From: Nocardia sp. BMG51109
GTDB lineage: Bacteria > Actinomycetota > Actinomycetes > Mycobacteriales > Mycobacteriaceae
Reading direction: 5' to 3'
DNA length: 64,000 nt
Assembly (NCBI RefSeq): GCF_000526215.1
Contig: NZ_JAFQ01000004.1
Location: 5,208,001-5,272,000, forward strand
Part shown: positions 9,740 to 18,335 of the stretch, in pieces
How positions within the stretch are numbered: the first letter of the stretch is position 1
How the letters are laid out: every line of letters starts with the position of its first letter
Position numbers and translations under genes: made by a program
The notes under the pieces: generated by a model
What the model saw: the letters and a program-made list of their open reading frames with translations, nothing else
Told to the model about the DNA's origin: nothing
Database searches by the model: none

Positions 9740-10536
9740 GCGATGCGAGCCGTCTGGGCGGTACCTTCGCCGCCTGCCGCGCGGAGAATCGCGCCGCCCT
9801 GATCGGGTACCTGCCCGCGGGCTATCCGGATCTGGCCGGCTCCATCGCCGCCTGCACCGCGATGGTCGAATCCGGTTGCGACGTCATCGAAGTCGGCATC
9901 GCCTACTCCGATCCGGTGATGGACGGCCCCACCATCCAGGCCGCCGCCGACGCCGCGCTGCGCGGCGGTGTGCGGGTGCGCGACGTGTTCGCGGTGGTGC
10001 GGGCGATCAGCGATGCCGGCGGCCGGGCCGTGGTGATGACCTACTGGAATCCGGTGCTGCGCTACGGCGTGGACCGCTTCGCCCGCGATCTCGCGGCCGC
10101 GGGCGGGCTCGGGATGATCACCCCGAACCTGATCCCGGAGGAGGCCGGCGAATGGTTCGCCGCCTCCGAGGCGCACGATCTGGACCGCATCTTCCTGGTG
10201 GCGCCGTCCTCGACCGAGGAGCGGCTGGTCAAGACGATCGAGGCGACCCGCGGTTTCGTATACGCGGCCTCCACGATGGGCGTGACCGGCGCGCGGGACG
10301 CGGTGTCCTCGGCGGCGCCGGAACTGTGCGGGCGCATCCGTGCCCACTCCGACATCCCGATCGGCGTCGGCCTCGGCGTCCGCAGCGGCGCCCAGGCCGC
10401 CGAGATCGCCGCCTACGCCGACGCCGTGATCGTCGGCTCCGCCCTGGTGTCCGCGGCCGGCGACAGCCTGGACAGCGTCCGCGCCCTCACCGCCGAACTC
10501 GCCGAGGGCGTCCGCTCGGCCCCCGTCGCCTCGTAG
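9736..10536 (+). CDS. trpA: Tryptophan synthase alpha chain
   Basis: Cleaves indole-3-glycerol phosphate to indole for TrpB. 266 aa. Motifs: LIGYLPAGYPDL, CDVIEVGIAYSDPVMDGPTI (catalytic Glu and Asp), YAASTMGVTGARD and IGVGLGVRS (phosphate loop). The GTG at 9736 is favoured because GGAGGAG lies five bases upstream and homology starts there; the frame is open to 9622 inside trpB. IAYSDP replaces the more common LPYSDP / VPYSDP. Confidence 0.96.
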   Translation: MSDASRLGGTFAACRAENRAALIGYLPAGYPDLAGSIAACTAMVESGCDVIEVGIAYSDPVMDGPTIQAAADAALRGGVRVRDVFAVVRAISDAGGRAVVMTYWNPVLRYGVDRFARDLAAAGGLGMITPNLIPEEAGEWFAASEAHDLDRIFLVAPSSTEERLVKTIEATRGFVYAASTMGVTGARDAVSSAAPELCGRIRAHSDIPIGVGLGVRSGAQAAEIAAYADAVIVGSALVSAAGDSLDSVRALTAELAEGVRSAPVAS

Positions 10537-10587
10537 GTCGCCGACCGTGGCGACTACGGCCGGCGGTTGGTCCGTTACGGTGGGCGC

Positions 10588-11742
10588 GTGACTTTTCCAG
10601 TCCTGGCAGACAGTGTGGTGGCGCACGGTGCGGTGCTCGCGGCGATTCCGAGTCCGCCGCGCGGGGTGTGGTTCATCGGGGGCGTGCCGCTGCGGGCCTA
10701 TGCGCTGTGCATCATCGTCGGCATCGTCGCGGCGATCTGGTGGGGGGAGCGGCGGTGGCGTGAGCGCGGCGGGGAGCCGGGTGCGGTGCTGGACGTGGCC
10801 ATGTTCGCGGTGCCGTTCGGGCTGATCGGCGGGCGGCTGTACCACGTGGCGACCGACTGGCAGAAGTACTTCGGCGACGACGGCCATCCGATGAACGCGC
10901 TGCGCATCTGGGAGGGCGGCCTCGGCATCTGGGGCGCGGTGTTCCTCGGCGGCGTCGGGGCCTGGATCGGCTGCCGGGTGTATCGAATTCCGTTGCCCGC
11001 CTTGGGCGATGCCATCGCCCCGGCGATCCTGCTGGCGCAGGCGATCGGCCGCCTCGGCAACTACTTCAACCAGGAGCTCTACGGCCGCACCACCGATCTG
11101 CCGTGGGGGCTGGAGATCTACCTGCGCTTCGATTCCGACGGCCAGCTGGACATGATGAACGGCGTGTCCACCGGTGTCGTGGAGAAGGTCGTGCAGCCCA
11201 CGTTCCTCTACGAACTGGTGTGGAACCTGCTGGGCGTGCTGGTGCTGTTCTGGGTGGACAAGCGCTTCCGGATCGGCCACGGCCGGTTGTTCGCGCTGTA
11301 TGTGGCCCTCTACTGCTTCGGCCGGTTCTGGGTGGAGCTGCTGCGCGACGACGAGGCCACGCACATTCTCGGGATCCGGATCAACTCGTTCACCTCGGCG
11401 GTCGTATTCCTGTGCGCCATCGCGTACTTCCTGCTTGCCACGAAGGGCCGCGAGACCGCCGCGCAGCTGCGGCCGGGCGCGGACCGGCCGTGGCCGTGGC
11501 AGTTCGGCGCGCTGCGTCGCGCCGGTGCGGAAGGTGCTGCCGTGGAAGGTGTTGCCGCGGAAGGTGCTGCCGCGGAACCGGATTCGACGAGTGCCGGCGA
11601 ATCCGGCGAGGACGGTTCCCCGGCGTCGGAGACGCCCGCCGAGGATGTCAACGAATCCGGCGCCGCGGACGATAACTCCGTGAGTGCCGGCGACCACGGG
11701 ACTTCCGGCGCGACGAATTCGGCCGAGTCGGGCAAGAATTGA
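10588..11742 (+). CDS. lgt: Prolipoprotein diacylglyceryl transferase
   Basis: Membrane enzyme adding diacylglycerol to the lipobox Cys of prolipoproteins. 384 aa. The signature LAQAIGRLGNYFNQELYG is intact, as are GGRLYHVATDW and GLGIWGAVFLGG; about seven membrane segments. GTG at 10588 was preferred over the upstream frame start. From about residue 310 it carries an Ala/Glu/Ser/Gly-rich, probably disordered tail including three 15-bp repeats; long Lgt tails are common in Nocardia and mycobacteria. It follows trpA by 51 bp. Substrates in this window include the putative lipoproteins at 16989, 19182 and 32592. Confidence 0.95.
   Translation: MTFPVLADSVVAHGAVLAAIPSPPRGVWFIGGVPLRAYALCIIVGIVAAIWWGERRWRERGGEPGAVLDVAMFAVPFGLIGGRLYHVATDWQKYFGDDGHPMNALRIWEGGLGIWGAVFLGGVGAWIGCRVYRIPLPALGDAIAPAILLAQAIGRLGNYFNQELYGRTTDLPWGLEIYLRFDSDGQLDMMNGVSTGVVEKVVQPTFLYELVWNLLGVLVLFWVDKRFRIGHGRLFALYVALYCFGRFWVELLRDDEATHILGIRINSFTSAVVFLCAIAYFLLATKGRETAAQLRPGADRPWPWQFGALRRAGAEGAAVEGVAAEGAAAEPDSTSAGESGEDGSPASETPAEDVNESGAADDNSVSAGDHGTSGATNSAESGKN
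11527..11571 (+). repeat. 15-bp tandem repeat in lgt tail
   Basis: Three in-frame 15-bp units encoding AEGAA, VEGVA and AEGAA within the disordered Lgt tail. Confidence 0.8.
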
Positions 11743-11819
11743 TTTCAACCGTCGCGGTCGTGCGGCGGGACGGGAGGCCGGGCCGTCGAAGTAGGCCCGG
11801 GAAATCTAGGAGGAACTGA

Positions 11820-12287
11820 GTGACTGACCCCTACCAGCAGCAGCCGGGATACGGGCCGCAGTACGGCGCTCCGGGCACCGGTCCGGGCATGGGGCAACCG
11901 GGGCAGCCGGTCCAGCCGGGGCAGCCCGCGGCTCCGTACGGTCAGCCCAACCCGTACGGTCAGCCGCAGTACGGCCAGCCGGGCGGGTATCCGCCCGCAC
12001 CATACGGCCAGCCGGGCGGCATGGATCCGGACGCGCCGTTCGGACGCAACATGTACGGCGAGCCGTACTCCGACAAGTCGAAGCTGGTGGCGGGGCTGCT
12101 GCAGCTGTTCCTCGGATCCTTCGGCGTCGGCCGCTTCTACCTGGGGTATCCGGGCATGGCCGTCGGCCAGATCGCCGTCACCTGGCTGACCTGTGGCATC
12201 GGCGGCATCTGGCCGCTGATCGACTCGATCATGATCCTGACCGGCAAGGTGCGCGACCAGTACGGCCGCCCGTTGCAGGAGAACTGA
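11820..12287 (+). CDS. TM2-domain membrane protein
   Basis: 155 aa. The N-terminal half is a Pro/Gly/Gln/Tyr-rich disordered stretch with repeated YGQP units. The C-terminal TM2 domain has two helices (AGLLQLFLGSFGVGRFYLGY and IAVTWLTCGIGGIWPLIDSI) joined by the typical GRFYLG turn. GTG start with AGGAGG seven bases upstream. A gene of this family is found at the same place after lgt in mycobacteria. Function unknown. Confidence 0.85.
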   Translation: MTDPYQQQPGYGPQYGAPGTGPGMGQPGQPVQPGQPAAPYGQPNPYGQPQYGQPGGYPPAPYGQPGGMDPDAPFGRNMYGEPYSDKSKLVAGLLQLFLGSFGVGRFYLGYPGMAVGQIAVTWLTCGIGGIWPLIDSIMILTGKVRDQYGRPLQEN

Positions 12288-12622
12288 CCGGGGGGACCGA
12301 ACGAAGCATCCGGTGTCGGCCCCGGCGCCTCCGGCCGCTTCGCCGACCGCGGGGTGCCGGGCTGTCGGCCCCTGAACCGTTAGTTTGCTGAATGATTGCG
12401 GTCGCCTGTCGAGGTTCGCGCCGGCGGGCGGTTGTGCCGCCCGTCCGGGGGTTGCGGCGGTCTGGTGTCAGCGCTCCGGGCGAGCCTCGGATTTGCTCGA
12501 ACCACGCTCGTGGCCCGGCCGGACGGGCACCCCCCGAGAGGATCCGGGCCGTGTTCCGGGGTATTGATAGCGAGAGGTATGCCCGTGCAGCGGGCACCGA
12601 GTGGCAGGACTACGCTCGACTC
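12288..12622. other. Intergenic region upstream of pyk
   Basis: 335 bp with no credible gene. The pyk frame is open across most of it, but it lacks pyruvate-kinase homology and family proteins begin at 12626. It holds the probable pyk promoter at its right end. Confidence 0.6.
12611..12616 (+). promoter_or_regulatory. Candidate -10 box for pyk
   Basis: TACGCT, matching the actinobacterial TAnnnT -10 element, six bases before a GTG (12623) and nine before the ATG (12626). No ribosome-binding site is visible, so a leaderless mRNA starting at or near the GTG is likely. Confidence 0.45.
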
Positions 12623-12625
12623 GTG

Positions 12626-14044
12626 ATGCGACGAACAAAAATTGTTTGCACCCTCGGGCCGGCTACCGCCTCCGAGGACCGGATTCGCGAACTTGTCGAA
12701 AGCGGCATGGACGTGGCCCGGTTGAACTTCAGCCATGGTGAGCACGCCGACCATGCCGACAACTATGCGAAGGTGCGCAAGGCGGCCGATCAAATGAGCC
12801 GCGCCGTAGGCATTCTCGCCGATCTCCAGGGGCCGAAGATCCGGCTCGGTAGATTCGCCGACGGCAAGACCACCTGGGCGACGGGGGAGGAGGTGCGCAT
12901 CACGGTCGACGACGTGGAGGGCACCCACGACCGCGTCTCCACCACCTACAAGCAGCTGTCCGAGGACGCCAAGGCCGGCGACCGCCTGCTGGTCGACGAC
13001 GGCAAGGTCGGCCTGACCGTCGTCCGCGTCGACGGCAACGATGTGGTCTGCCGGGTCACCGAGGGCGGCCCGGTCTCCAACAACAAGGGCGTATCGCTGC
13101 CCGGCATGGACGTGTCGGTGCCCGCCCTGTCCGAAAAGGACATCGAGGACCTGGAATTCGCGCTGAAGCTCGGCGTCGACTTCATCGCGCTGTCGTTCGT
13201 GCGCTCCCCGTCCGATGTGGAGCTGGTGCACGACATCATGGACCGCGTCGGCCGCCGCGTGCCGGTACTCGGCAAGCTGGAGAAGCCCGAGGCCATCGAC
13301 AACCTCGAGGCGATCGTGCTGGCCTTCGACGCGATCATGGTCGCCCGCGGCGACCTGGGCGTGGAGCTGCCGCTCGAGCAGGTGCCGCTGGTGCAGAAGC
13401 GCGCCATCCAAATGGCCAGGGAGAACGCCAAACCCGTCATCGTGGCCACGCAGATGCTCGAGTCGATGATCGGCAACTCCCGGCCCACCCGCGCCGAGGC
13501 CTCCGACGTCGCCAACGCCGTGCTCGACGGCGCCGATGCCGTGATGCTGTCCGGTGAGACGTCGGTCGGCCAGTACCCGATCGAGACGGTGCGCACCATG
13601 GCGCGCATCGTGCACGCGGTGGAGTCCGAATCGTCCGCGAAGGTGCCGCCGCTGACGCATGTGCCGCGGACCAAGCGCGGCGTCATCTCCTACGCCGCCC
13701 GCGACATCGGCGAGCGGCTGAACGCCAAGGCGCTGGTGGCGTTCACCCAATCCGGCGACACGGTGCGCCGGCTGGCCCGCCTGCACACCCCGCTCCCGCT
13801 GCTGGCGTTCACCCCGCTTCCGGAGGTGCGCAGCCAGCTCGCGATGACCTGGGGCGTGGAGACGTTCATCGTGCCGCCGGTGGGAACCACCGACGAGATG
13901 ATCGGCCAGGTCGACAAGGAACTGCTGTCGCTGAACCGGTACACGAAGGGCGATCTGGTGGTGATCGTGGCCGGCTCGCCGCCGGGCACCATCGGTTCCA
14001 CCAACCTGATCCACGTGCACCGCATCGGCGAGGAGGATCACTGA
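12626..14044 (+). CDS. pyk: Pyruvate kinase
   Basis: Final ATP-forming step of glycolysis. 472 aa, normal length. Begins MRRTKIVCTLGPAT, then DVARLNFSHG, DLQGPKIRLGRF, LGKLEKPEAIDN (catalytic Lys region), IMVARGDLGVELP, VATQMLESMI (active-site Thr/Gln), and the C-terminal domain AFTQSGDTVRRLARLHTPLP. An in-frame GTG one codon earlier (12623) may be the real leaderless start. The product is closely similar to mycobacterial PykA over its length. tesB follows one base after the stop. Confidence 0.97.
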   Translation: MRRTKIVCTLGPATASEDRIRELVESGMDVARLNFSHGEHADHADNYAKVRKAADQMSRAVGILADLQGPKIRLGRFADGKTTWATGEEVRITVDDVEGTHDRVSTTYKQLSEDAKAGDRLLVDDGKVGLTVVRVDGNDVVCRVTEGGPVSNNKGVSLPGMDVSVPALSEKDIEDLEFALKLGVDFIALSFVRSPSDVELVHDIMDRVGRRVPVLGKLEKPEAIDNLEAIVLAFDAIMVARGDLGVELPLEQVPLVQKRAIQMARENAKPVIVATQMLESMIGNSRPTRAEASDVANAVLDGADAVMLSGETSVGQYPIETVRTMARIVHAVESESSAKVPPLTHVPRTKRGVISYAARDIGERLNAKALVAFTQSGDTVRRLARLHTPLPLLAFTPLPEVRSQLAMTWGVETFIVPPVGTTDEMIGQVDKELLSLNRYTKGDLVVIVAGSPPGTIGSTNLIHVHRIGEEDH

Positions 14045-14045
14045 A

Positions 14046-14972
14046 GTGAGTGCGTCGCTGGGCGAATCGGTCGAGACCGGCGGGGGCGGCTCGGGCCGTC
14101 GCGACGGTGCCGGGGGCGATCTGCAGGTGCTGCTCGGCCTGCTGGATCTGGAGCAGACCGGCGAGGACACCTTCGTCGGGCAGCATCCGGAGAAGGTGTG
14201 GAGCCGGACCTTCGGCGGCCAGCTGGTGGCGCAGGCCATCGTGGCGGCCGGCCGCACGGTCGGACCGAAGCGCCCGGTGCACGCGGTGAACGCGCACTTC
14301 GTGCGCGGCGGTGATGTGAAGAAGCCGATCGAGTACCGGGTGGAGCGGCACCGCGACGGCCGCGCGTTCGCGAACCGAACGGTCACCGCCTACCAGGGCG
14401 ACCAGGAACTGTTCGTGATGCTGGCGGCGTTCCAGGACTGGGCCAAGGGCCTCGAGCACGCCGCCCCGCAGCCGCAGGTCCCCGATCCCGACGGCCTGCC
14501 GCGGGTGGAGGAGTCGTTCGCCGGCCTGGAGGACCGCCTGCAGATGTTCGTGCAGGCGCCGCATCCGATCGACATGCGCTACACCAACGATCCGGCGTGG
14601 ATCCTGAAGGAGACCGGCGGCACCCTCGACTACAACCGGGTCTGGATGCGGGCCGACGGCACGCTGCCCGACGATCCGCTGATTCACGTTGCGACGCTGG
14701 GGTATTCGTCGGACACCACGGTGCTCGACTCGATCATCACGACGCACGGGTTGTCGTGGGGTTTCGACCGCATCATCGCGGCGACGGTGAACCATTCGAT
14801 CTGGTTCCACCGCCCGTTCCGCTTCGACGAGTGGGCGCTGTACGCCACGCAGTCACCGGTGGCGGCGGGTTCGCGCGGCCTGGCCACCGGCCACTTCTAT
14901 TCGCGCGCCGGGGAATTGCTGGCGACGGTGGTGCAGGAGGGCATCATCCGGCACTTCCCGCCGCGCCGCTGA
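14046..14972 (+). CDS. tesB: Acyl-CoA thioesterase II
   Basis: Hydrolyses acyl-CoA to free acid and CoA. 308 aa double-hotdog protein: first hotdog with GQHPEKVWSRTFGGQLVAQA and VHAVNAHFVRGG, second hotdog ending in NHSIWFHRPFRFDEWALYAT and GHFYSRAGELLATVVQEG. The TesB active-site Asp/Thr/Gln set lies in the second half. It starts one base after the pyk stop, so the two are cotranscribed, as in M. tuberculosis (pykA-tesB1). Confidence 0.92.
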   Translation: MSASLGESVETGGGGSGRRDGAGGDLQVLLGLLDLEQTGEDTFVGQHPEKVWSRTFGGQLVAQAIVAAGRTVGPKRPVHAVNAHFVRGGDVKKPIEYRVERHRDGRAFANRTVTAYQGDQELFVMLAAFQDWAKGLEHAAPQPQVPDPDGLPRVEESFAGLEDRLQMFVQAPHPIDMRYTNDPAWILKETGGTLDYNRVWMRADGTLPDDPLIHVATLGYSSDTTVLDSIITTHGLSWGFDRIIAATVNHSIWFHRPFRFDEWALYATQSPVAAGSRGLATGHFYSRAGELLATVVQEGIIRHFPPRR

Positions 14973-14973
14973 G

Positions 14974-15000
14974 GGCTCGCGCCCCGCACGGGCGCGAGCC
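14974..15000. terminator. Terminator after tesB
   Basis: Perfect 11-bp GC-rich stem (GGCTCGCGCCC / GGGCGCGAGCC) with a 5-base loop, directly after the tesB stop and facing the convergent gene at 15062. Confidence 0.75.
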
Positions 15001-15061
15001 TGCTTCCGCTGCCGCCGCGAGGCGGCTCAGGTCGGTGTCGCGAGCCGGCTTCGGTTGGCGC

Positions 15062-15463
15062 TCAGATCAGTTCGCGATTCTCTTCCAGATCGAAGCTTTC
15101 GCGCTGTAGCGCGTGGATCGAGTAGGGGACCGCGTCCTCGTTCGAAATGCTCAGTACCAGTTGCTGTTCCAGCGCGGTCAGGCTGGCCTCGGTGAGCAGC
15201 TTCTCGTCGCCGACCAGGCTGAGCGCGATTTCGTAGGTGCCGCGCTCGCCCGGGTCGGCGCCGGGATGGTCGAGCCGCCACTGGGTTTCGAGCAGGGTGT
15301 GGGCGGGCTGATCGGAGTCGACGGGGAGGGTGAAGCGCCAGGCGAACACGTCGCGGTCGGCCACATGGTCGTCGACCACGCGGCGGACCGTTTCCACGAC
15401 GCGATCGAGGGTCTCGGGTGTCACATAAACATGGAGCGAAACATCCGAAATGCGTTTCGGCAT
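15062..15463 (-). CDS. Hypothetical protein
   Basis: 133 aa, soluble, acidic, no membrane segment or known motif. Alternating beta/alpha character (SLHVYVTPETLDRVVETVRR, then FAWRFTLPVDSD) suggests a small alpha/beta fold. Codon use is typical of the genome. It is convergent with tesB and 114 bp downstream of the phosphatase gene on the same strand. Function unknown. Confidence 0.65.
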   Translation of the reverse strand: MPKRISDVSLHVYVTPETLDRVVETVRRVVDDHVADRDVFAWRFTLPVDSDQPAHTLLETQWRLDHPGADPGERGTYEIALSLVGDEKLLTEASLTALEQQLVLSISNEDAVPYSIHALQRESFDLEENRELI

Positions 15464-15577
15464 GTCTGATTCCTGTTCTGTGTCGAACCTTCGGCGGCAG
15501 GTGCGTTCGGCGGGGAGTGTAGTGCCTGAACGCCGAGAATGGGGAGGACCGTGCGTGTCCGGGCGTGTGTCGGATGC

Positions 15578-16207
15578 TCAGGCGTGCCGGTCGATTCGCG
15601 CGAGGTCGATATGCGGCGGCGGCGGTTCGCCGCGCCCGCCGGGTAACAGCACCAGCCGGGGCCGCCCGCGCTCGTCGGTGCCGCCGCCGCGGTGCACGTG
15701 CAGTGCCAGCAGCAGCGGCACGAGCGTCTCGGCGATGTGGTCGCCGGTCTCGCAGTACTTCTGCGGAGACAATCCCACCGGGTCGGCGATGTTCTCCCGC
15801 CCGACCAGCGCGAGATCGTGCCGGGCCCGGTCGAGGGCGGCGACGGTGCGCGCGCCGCTGACCTTGGCGATGCGGTGCGCCTCGAGCAGGGTGAACACCC
15901 GTGCGGCGGCCGCGGGTACGAACGCGGCGATCTCGTCGCGGATCTGTTCGGTCATCGCCAGCACCACATCGGCGCGGTCCACCATGGCGGATTTCAGTTT
16001 ACGGGCCTTGAAATCGCGCGGGTCGGCGCCGAGCCCGCTGATCGTCTCGGCGGCAAGCGGATCCACGCCGAAGCCCACCAGCGCGCGGGTTCCGGCGCTC
16101 TCGGCGGTCAGATCGGCGAGCCCGTGTTCGGCGGCGACGGCGCGAGTGAGCCGCTCGGCGATCACCGAACGGCACACGTTGCCGTTGCAGACGAACAGAA
16201 CATGCAT
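15578..16207 (-). CDS. Low-molecular-weight protein tyrosine phosphatase-like protein
   Basis: 209 aa. The P-loop FVCNGNVCRS fits CX5R(S/T) with nucleophile Cys7 and Arg13, and the general-acid Asp appears in ENIADPVG. The body matches the low-molecular-weight phosphatase / arsenate reductase fold. The C-terminal 40 residues are a Gly/Arg/Pro-rich extension. The M. tuberculosis relatives PtpA and Ptp-like proteins have the same core; the substrate here is unknown. Regulatory dephosphorylation or polysaccharide export control are both possible. Confidence 0.85.
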   Translation of the reverse strand: MHVLFVCNGNVCRSVIAERLTRAVAAEHGLADLTAESAGTRALVGFGVDPLAAETISGLGADPRDFKARKLKSAMVDRADVVLAMTEQIRDEIAAFVPAAAARVFTLLEAHRIAKVSGARTVAALDRARHDLALVGRENIADPVGLSPQKYCETGDHIAETLVPLLLALHVHRGGGTDERGRPRLVLLPGGRGEPPPPHIDLARIDRHA

Positions 16208-16281
16208 GTCAGGTACGGTAGAGCGCCCGAAACGAAACCAATAGTACGTAACGTCCGAAAACCGCCGATTTGATCAGAAGT

Positions 16282-16854
16282 TCATCCGGGCGTTGCGGGT
16301 CGTTCGCGGTGGTTGCCGGGTGGGGCCCCGATCCTCGAGGGTCGGTCCGCATCGTCCGAGTAGTAGGCGTTCTCCCGGACGACGGGAGCGACCCGCGGCG
16401 CGTCGTGTTCCACCCGGCCGCGCGCGGAGAACAGCCGGCCGCGCATCGCGACGGTGGGTGCGACCCGGGCCAGGCCGGTCGGCGTGGTCATATCGTCGTA
16501 CATGGTGTCGATGCCGCCGCGCAGGAAGTAGGCCTCGTGCCAGAATCCCGTGCCGCCCGAATCCCGCAGGAACCGCTGCCACCACTCCCGGTGCGGATCG
16601 GAGCGGGTCCAGCGCTCCAGGCTGTCGAGATCGCGCCAGTACTGCCGGGCGCCCCAGTGCGGCGGGAACAGCGACCAGATGATGTCCTCGTGCAGCAGCA
16701 GCCCGTCCGGCCGATCCCGGTGCGAGCGATACAGTTTCGGGCCGAGCCCCAGCAGGCGGATGACTCCCCGCGGTCGTCGTACGCGCATGCCCAGGTAGAT
16801 GACGACCAGATCCGGATATCCGGACAGGTCCGTCGTCAGCCGATTCACCCGCAT
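16282..16854 (-). CDS. DUF4188 / monooxygenase-like protein
   Basis: 190 aa. The start MRVNRLTTDLSGYPDLVVIY and the body (IIWSLFPPHWGARQYWRDLD, SGGTGFWHEAYFLRGGIDTM) match what I know of DUF4188 proteins, a dimeric ferredoxin-like fold related to antibiotic-biosynthesis monooxygenases. GGAGG lies seven bases before the ATG. The C-terminal 35 residues are charged and probably disordered. It is downstream of the beta-lactamase on the same strand, separated by a 22-bp repeat. Reaction unknown. Confidence 0.7.
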   Translation of the reverse strand: MRVNRLTTDLSGYPDLVVIYLGMRVRRPRGVIRLLGLGPKLYRSHRDRPDGLLLHEDIIWSLFPPHWGARQYWRDLDSLERWTRSDPHREWWQRFLRDSGGTGFWHEAYFLRGGIDTMYDDMTTPTGLARVAPTVAMRGRLFSARGRVEHDAPRVAPVVRENAYYSDDADRPSRIGAPPGNHRERPATPG

Positions 16855-16930
16855 TCGCGACCTCCACTCGCTCTCGGGGTCGTGTGCTCGTCGCCCCGTG
16901 AGAACTACGGTGCGGGACGCGTGCCGGTTC

Positions 16931-16982
16931 GATGCGGCCGTGCGGCCGGGGCGATGCGGCCGTGCGGCCGGGGCGATGCGGC
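16931..16982. repeat. 22-bp tandem repeat (2.4 copies)
   Basis: Two identical 22-bp units (16931-16952, 16953-16974) and eight bases of a third. Each contains the self-complementary CGGCCGTGCGGCCG. Located just past the beta-lactamase stop, before the DUF4188 gene. Confidence 0.9.
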
Positions 16983-16988
16983 AGGCGC

Positions 16989-17903
16989 TCAGCCCAGGGC
17001 GTCGACCACGATCCGGGTGGCCTCGGCGAGCAGTTCGTCATCGGCCTCGGCGTGCCGATCGGGCTTGGTGCTCAGCAGCGCGATCACCACGGGCTCCCCT
17101 CGCCCGGTCCAGGCGACGGCGACGTCGACGGCCGAGCCGTACTCGCCGGTCCCGGTCTTGTCGCCGACCCGCCAGTCCGCCGGCACACCGGCCCGGATCC
17201 GTTGTCCGCCGGTGGTATTCATCACCAGCCAGGAGTTCAGGCGGTCGCGCTCGGCCGGGCCCAGGATGTTCCCGACAGTGAGGGCGCGGTAGTCCGCCGC
17301 GAGCGCGGCCGGTGTGGTGGTGTCGCGGTCGTCGCCGGGGACGGCGGTGTTGAGTTCGATCTCCCAGCGGTCCGACCGGGTCTTCTCGTCGCCGATCGAG
17401 CGCAGGAACTCCGTCAGGGCCGGCGGTCCGCCCAGCAGTTTCAGCAGCTGGTTACCCGCCGTGTTGTCGCTGCGGGTGATCGCGGCCAGGCACAGCTCGT
17501 CCACGGTCATGCCGCTGTTGACGTGGTCCCTCGTGACCGGCGAATTGGCCACCAGCTCCTCGCCCGCGTAGCGCACGACCCGATCGAAATAGCCGGTGTC
17601 GAGCGGATGTTCACGCAACAGCGCCCCGCACGCCAGCGCCTTGAACGAGGAGGCGAACGCGAACCGCTCGTCCTGCCGATACCCGACCCGGTCGCCGCGC
17701 CCGTTCACCGCGAACACCCCGAGCCGGACCCCGCGCCGGCTCTCCAGCCCGGCGAACCGCTCGCCGGCCGACGCGGCCGCGGAAGTCGTTGGCGCCGAAT
17801 CGATTCCGCCGGACGCCCCGGAACATCCGCACAGTCCGAGGGCCGGCACCACGGCCGCGGCGACCGCGACTCCGCGCCACCCGTACCGCACACCACTCTC
17901 CAT
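16989..17903 (-). CDS. bla: Class A beta-lactamase, probable lipoprotein
   Basis: Serine beta-lactamase, 304 aa. All class A elements are visible: SSFK (SxxK, acylating Ser), SDN in [11 protein letters not shown], the omega-loop Glu in WEIELNTAV, and KTG in [11 protein letters not shown]. An N-terminal hydrophobic segment ends at a Cys-rich LGLCGCSG, suggesting a lipoprotein or exported form, fitting enzymes such as FAR-1 and AST-1 of Nocardia. The ATG at 17903 was chosen because it starts just before the signal peptide; the frame is open to 17942. Likely confers intrinsic penicillin resistance; spectrum cannot be read here. Confidence 0.93.
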   Translation of the reverse strand: MESGVRYGWRGVAVAAAVVPALGLCGCSGASGGIDSAPTTSAAASAGERFAGLESRRGVRLGVFAVNGRGDRVGYRQDERFAFASSFKALACGALLREHPLDTGYFDRVVRYAGEELVANSPVTRDHVNSGMTVDELCLAAITRSDNTAGNQLLKLLGGPPALTEFLRSIGDEKTRSDRWEIELNTAVPGDDRDTTTPAALAADYRALTVGNILGPAERDRLNSWLVMNTTGGQRIRAGVPADWRVGDKTGTGEYGSAVDVAVAWTGRGEPVVIALLSTKPDRHAEADDELLAEATRIVVDALG

Positions 17904-18010
17904 TCCTCCACCGCAGCCCGACCGCGCTCCATGCAAGCACACCTGCCGCGCACCGCGGCGGCAACGGTGTGCGCCGGGAAGTGGGGATGATCACGGAATC
18001 TCCGTCTGTT

Positions 18011-18097
18011 TGGTGCCGAGTGTGGGACTCGAACCCACACGTCCGTGAGGACAACGGTTTTTGAGACCGTCGCGTCTGCCTGTTCCGCCAACTCGGC
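18011..18097 (-). tRNA. tRNA-Leu (anticodon CAA)
   Basis: On the minus strand the 87-nt sequence folds as a class II tRNA: acceptor GCCGAGT pairing with ACTCGGC, anticodon stem ACGGT/ACCGT around loop CTCAAAA (anticodon CAA, reads UUG), a variable arm (TGTCCTCACGGACG), and the TTCGAGT T-loop. The 3' CCA is encoded at 18011-18013. Confidence 0.96.
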
Positions 18098-18335
18098 TTG
18101 TCGGGGGGAAATGATAGCGGGTGGCCGGGGGGTGCTGCGAATCGCCGTCCGTGTGTGGTGCGGTTTCGGCGCGGAGTTGCCGGTTCCGGGCGAACATGTG
18201 CTGGGTAGATGGGTTCTGCCCGCGGTTGAACTGTACGCTTTAGGGCACTCGGAGGTGTGTGCCGGTCCGGCGAAGGGTGGGGCGGACGGGTGCGCGCGGC
18301 GAGTATTTGGCATCGGAATCACGAGGGGTCTATCT

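Noticed and set aside
16931..16982. Short repeats as a CRISPR array
   Set aside because: Units are directly adjacent with no spacers and only 2.4 copies; a simple tandem repeat.
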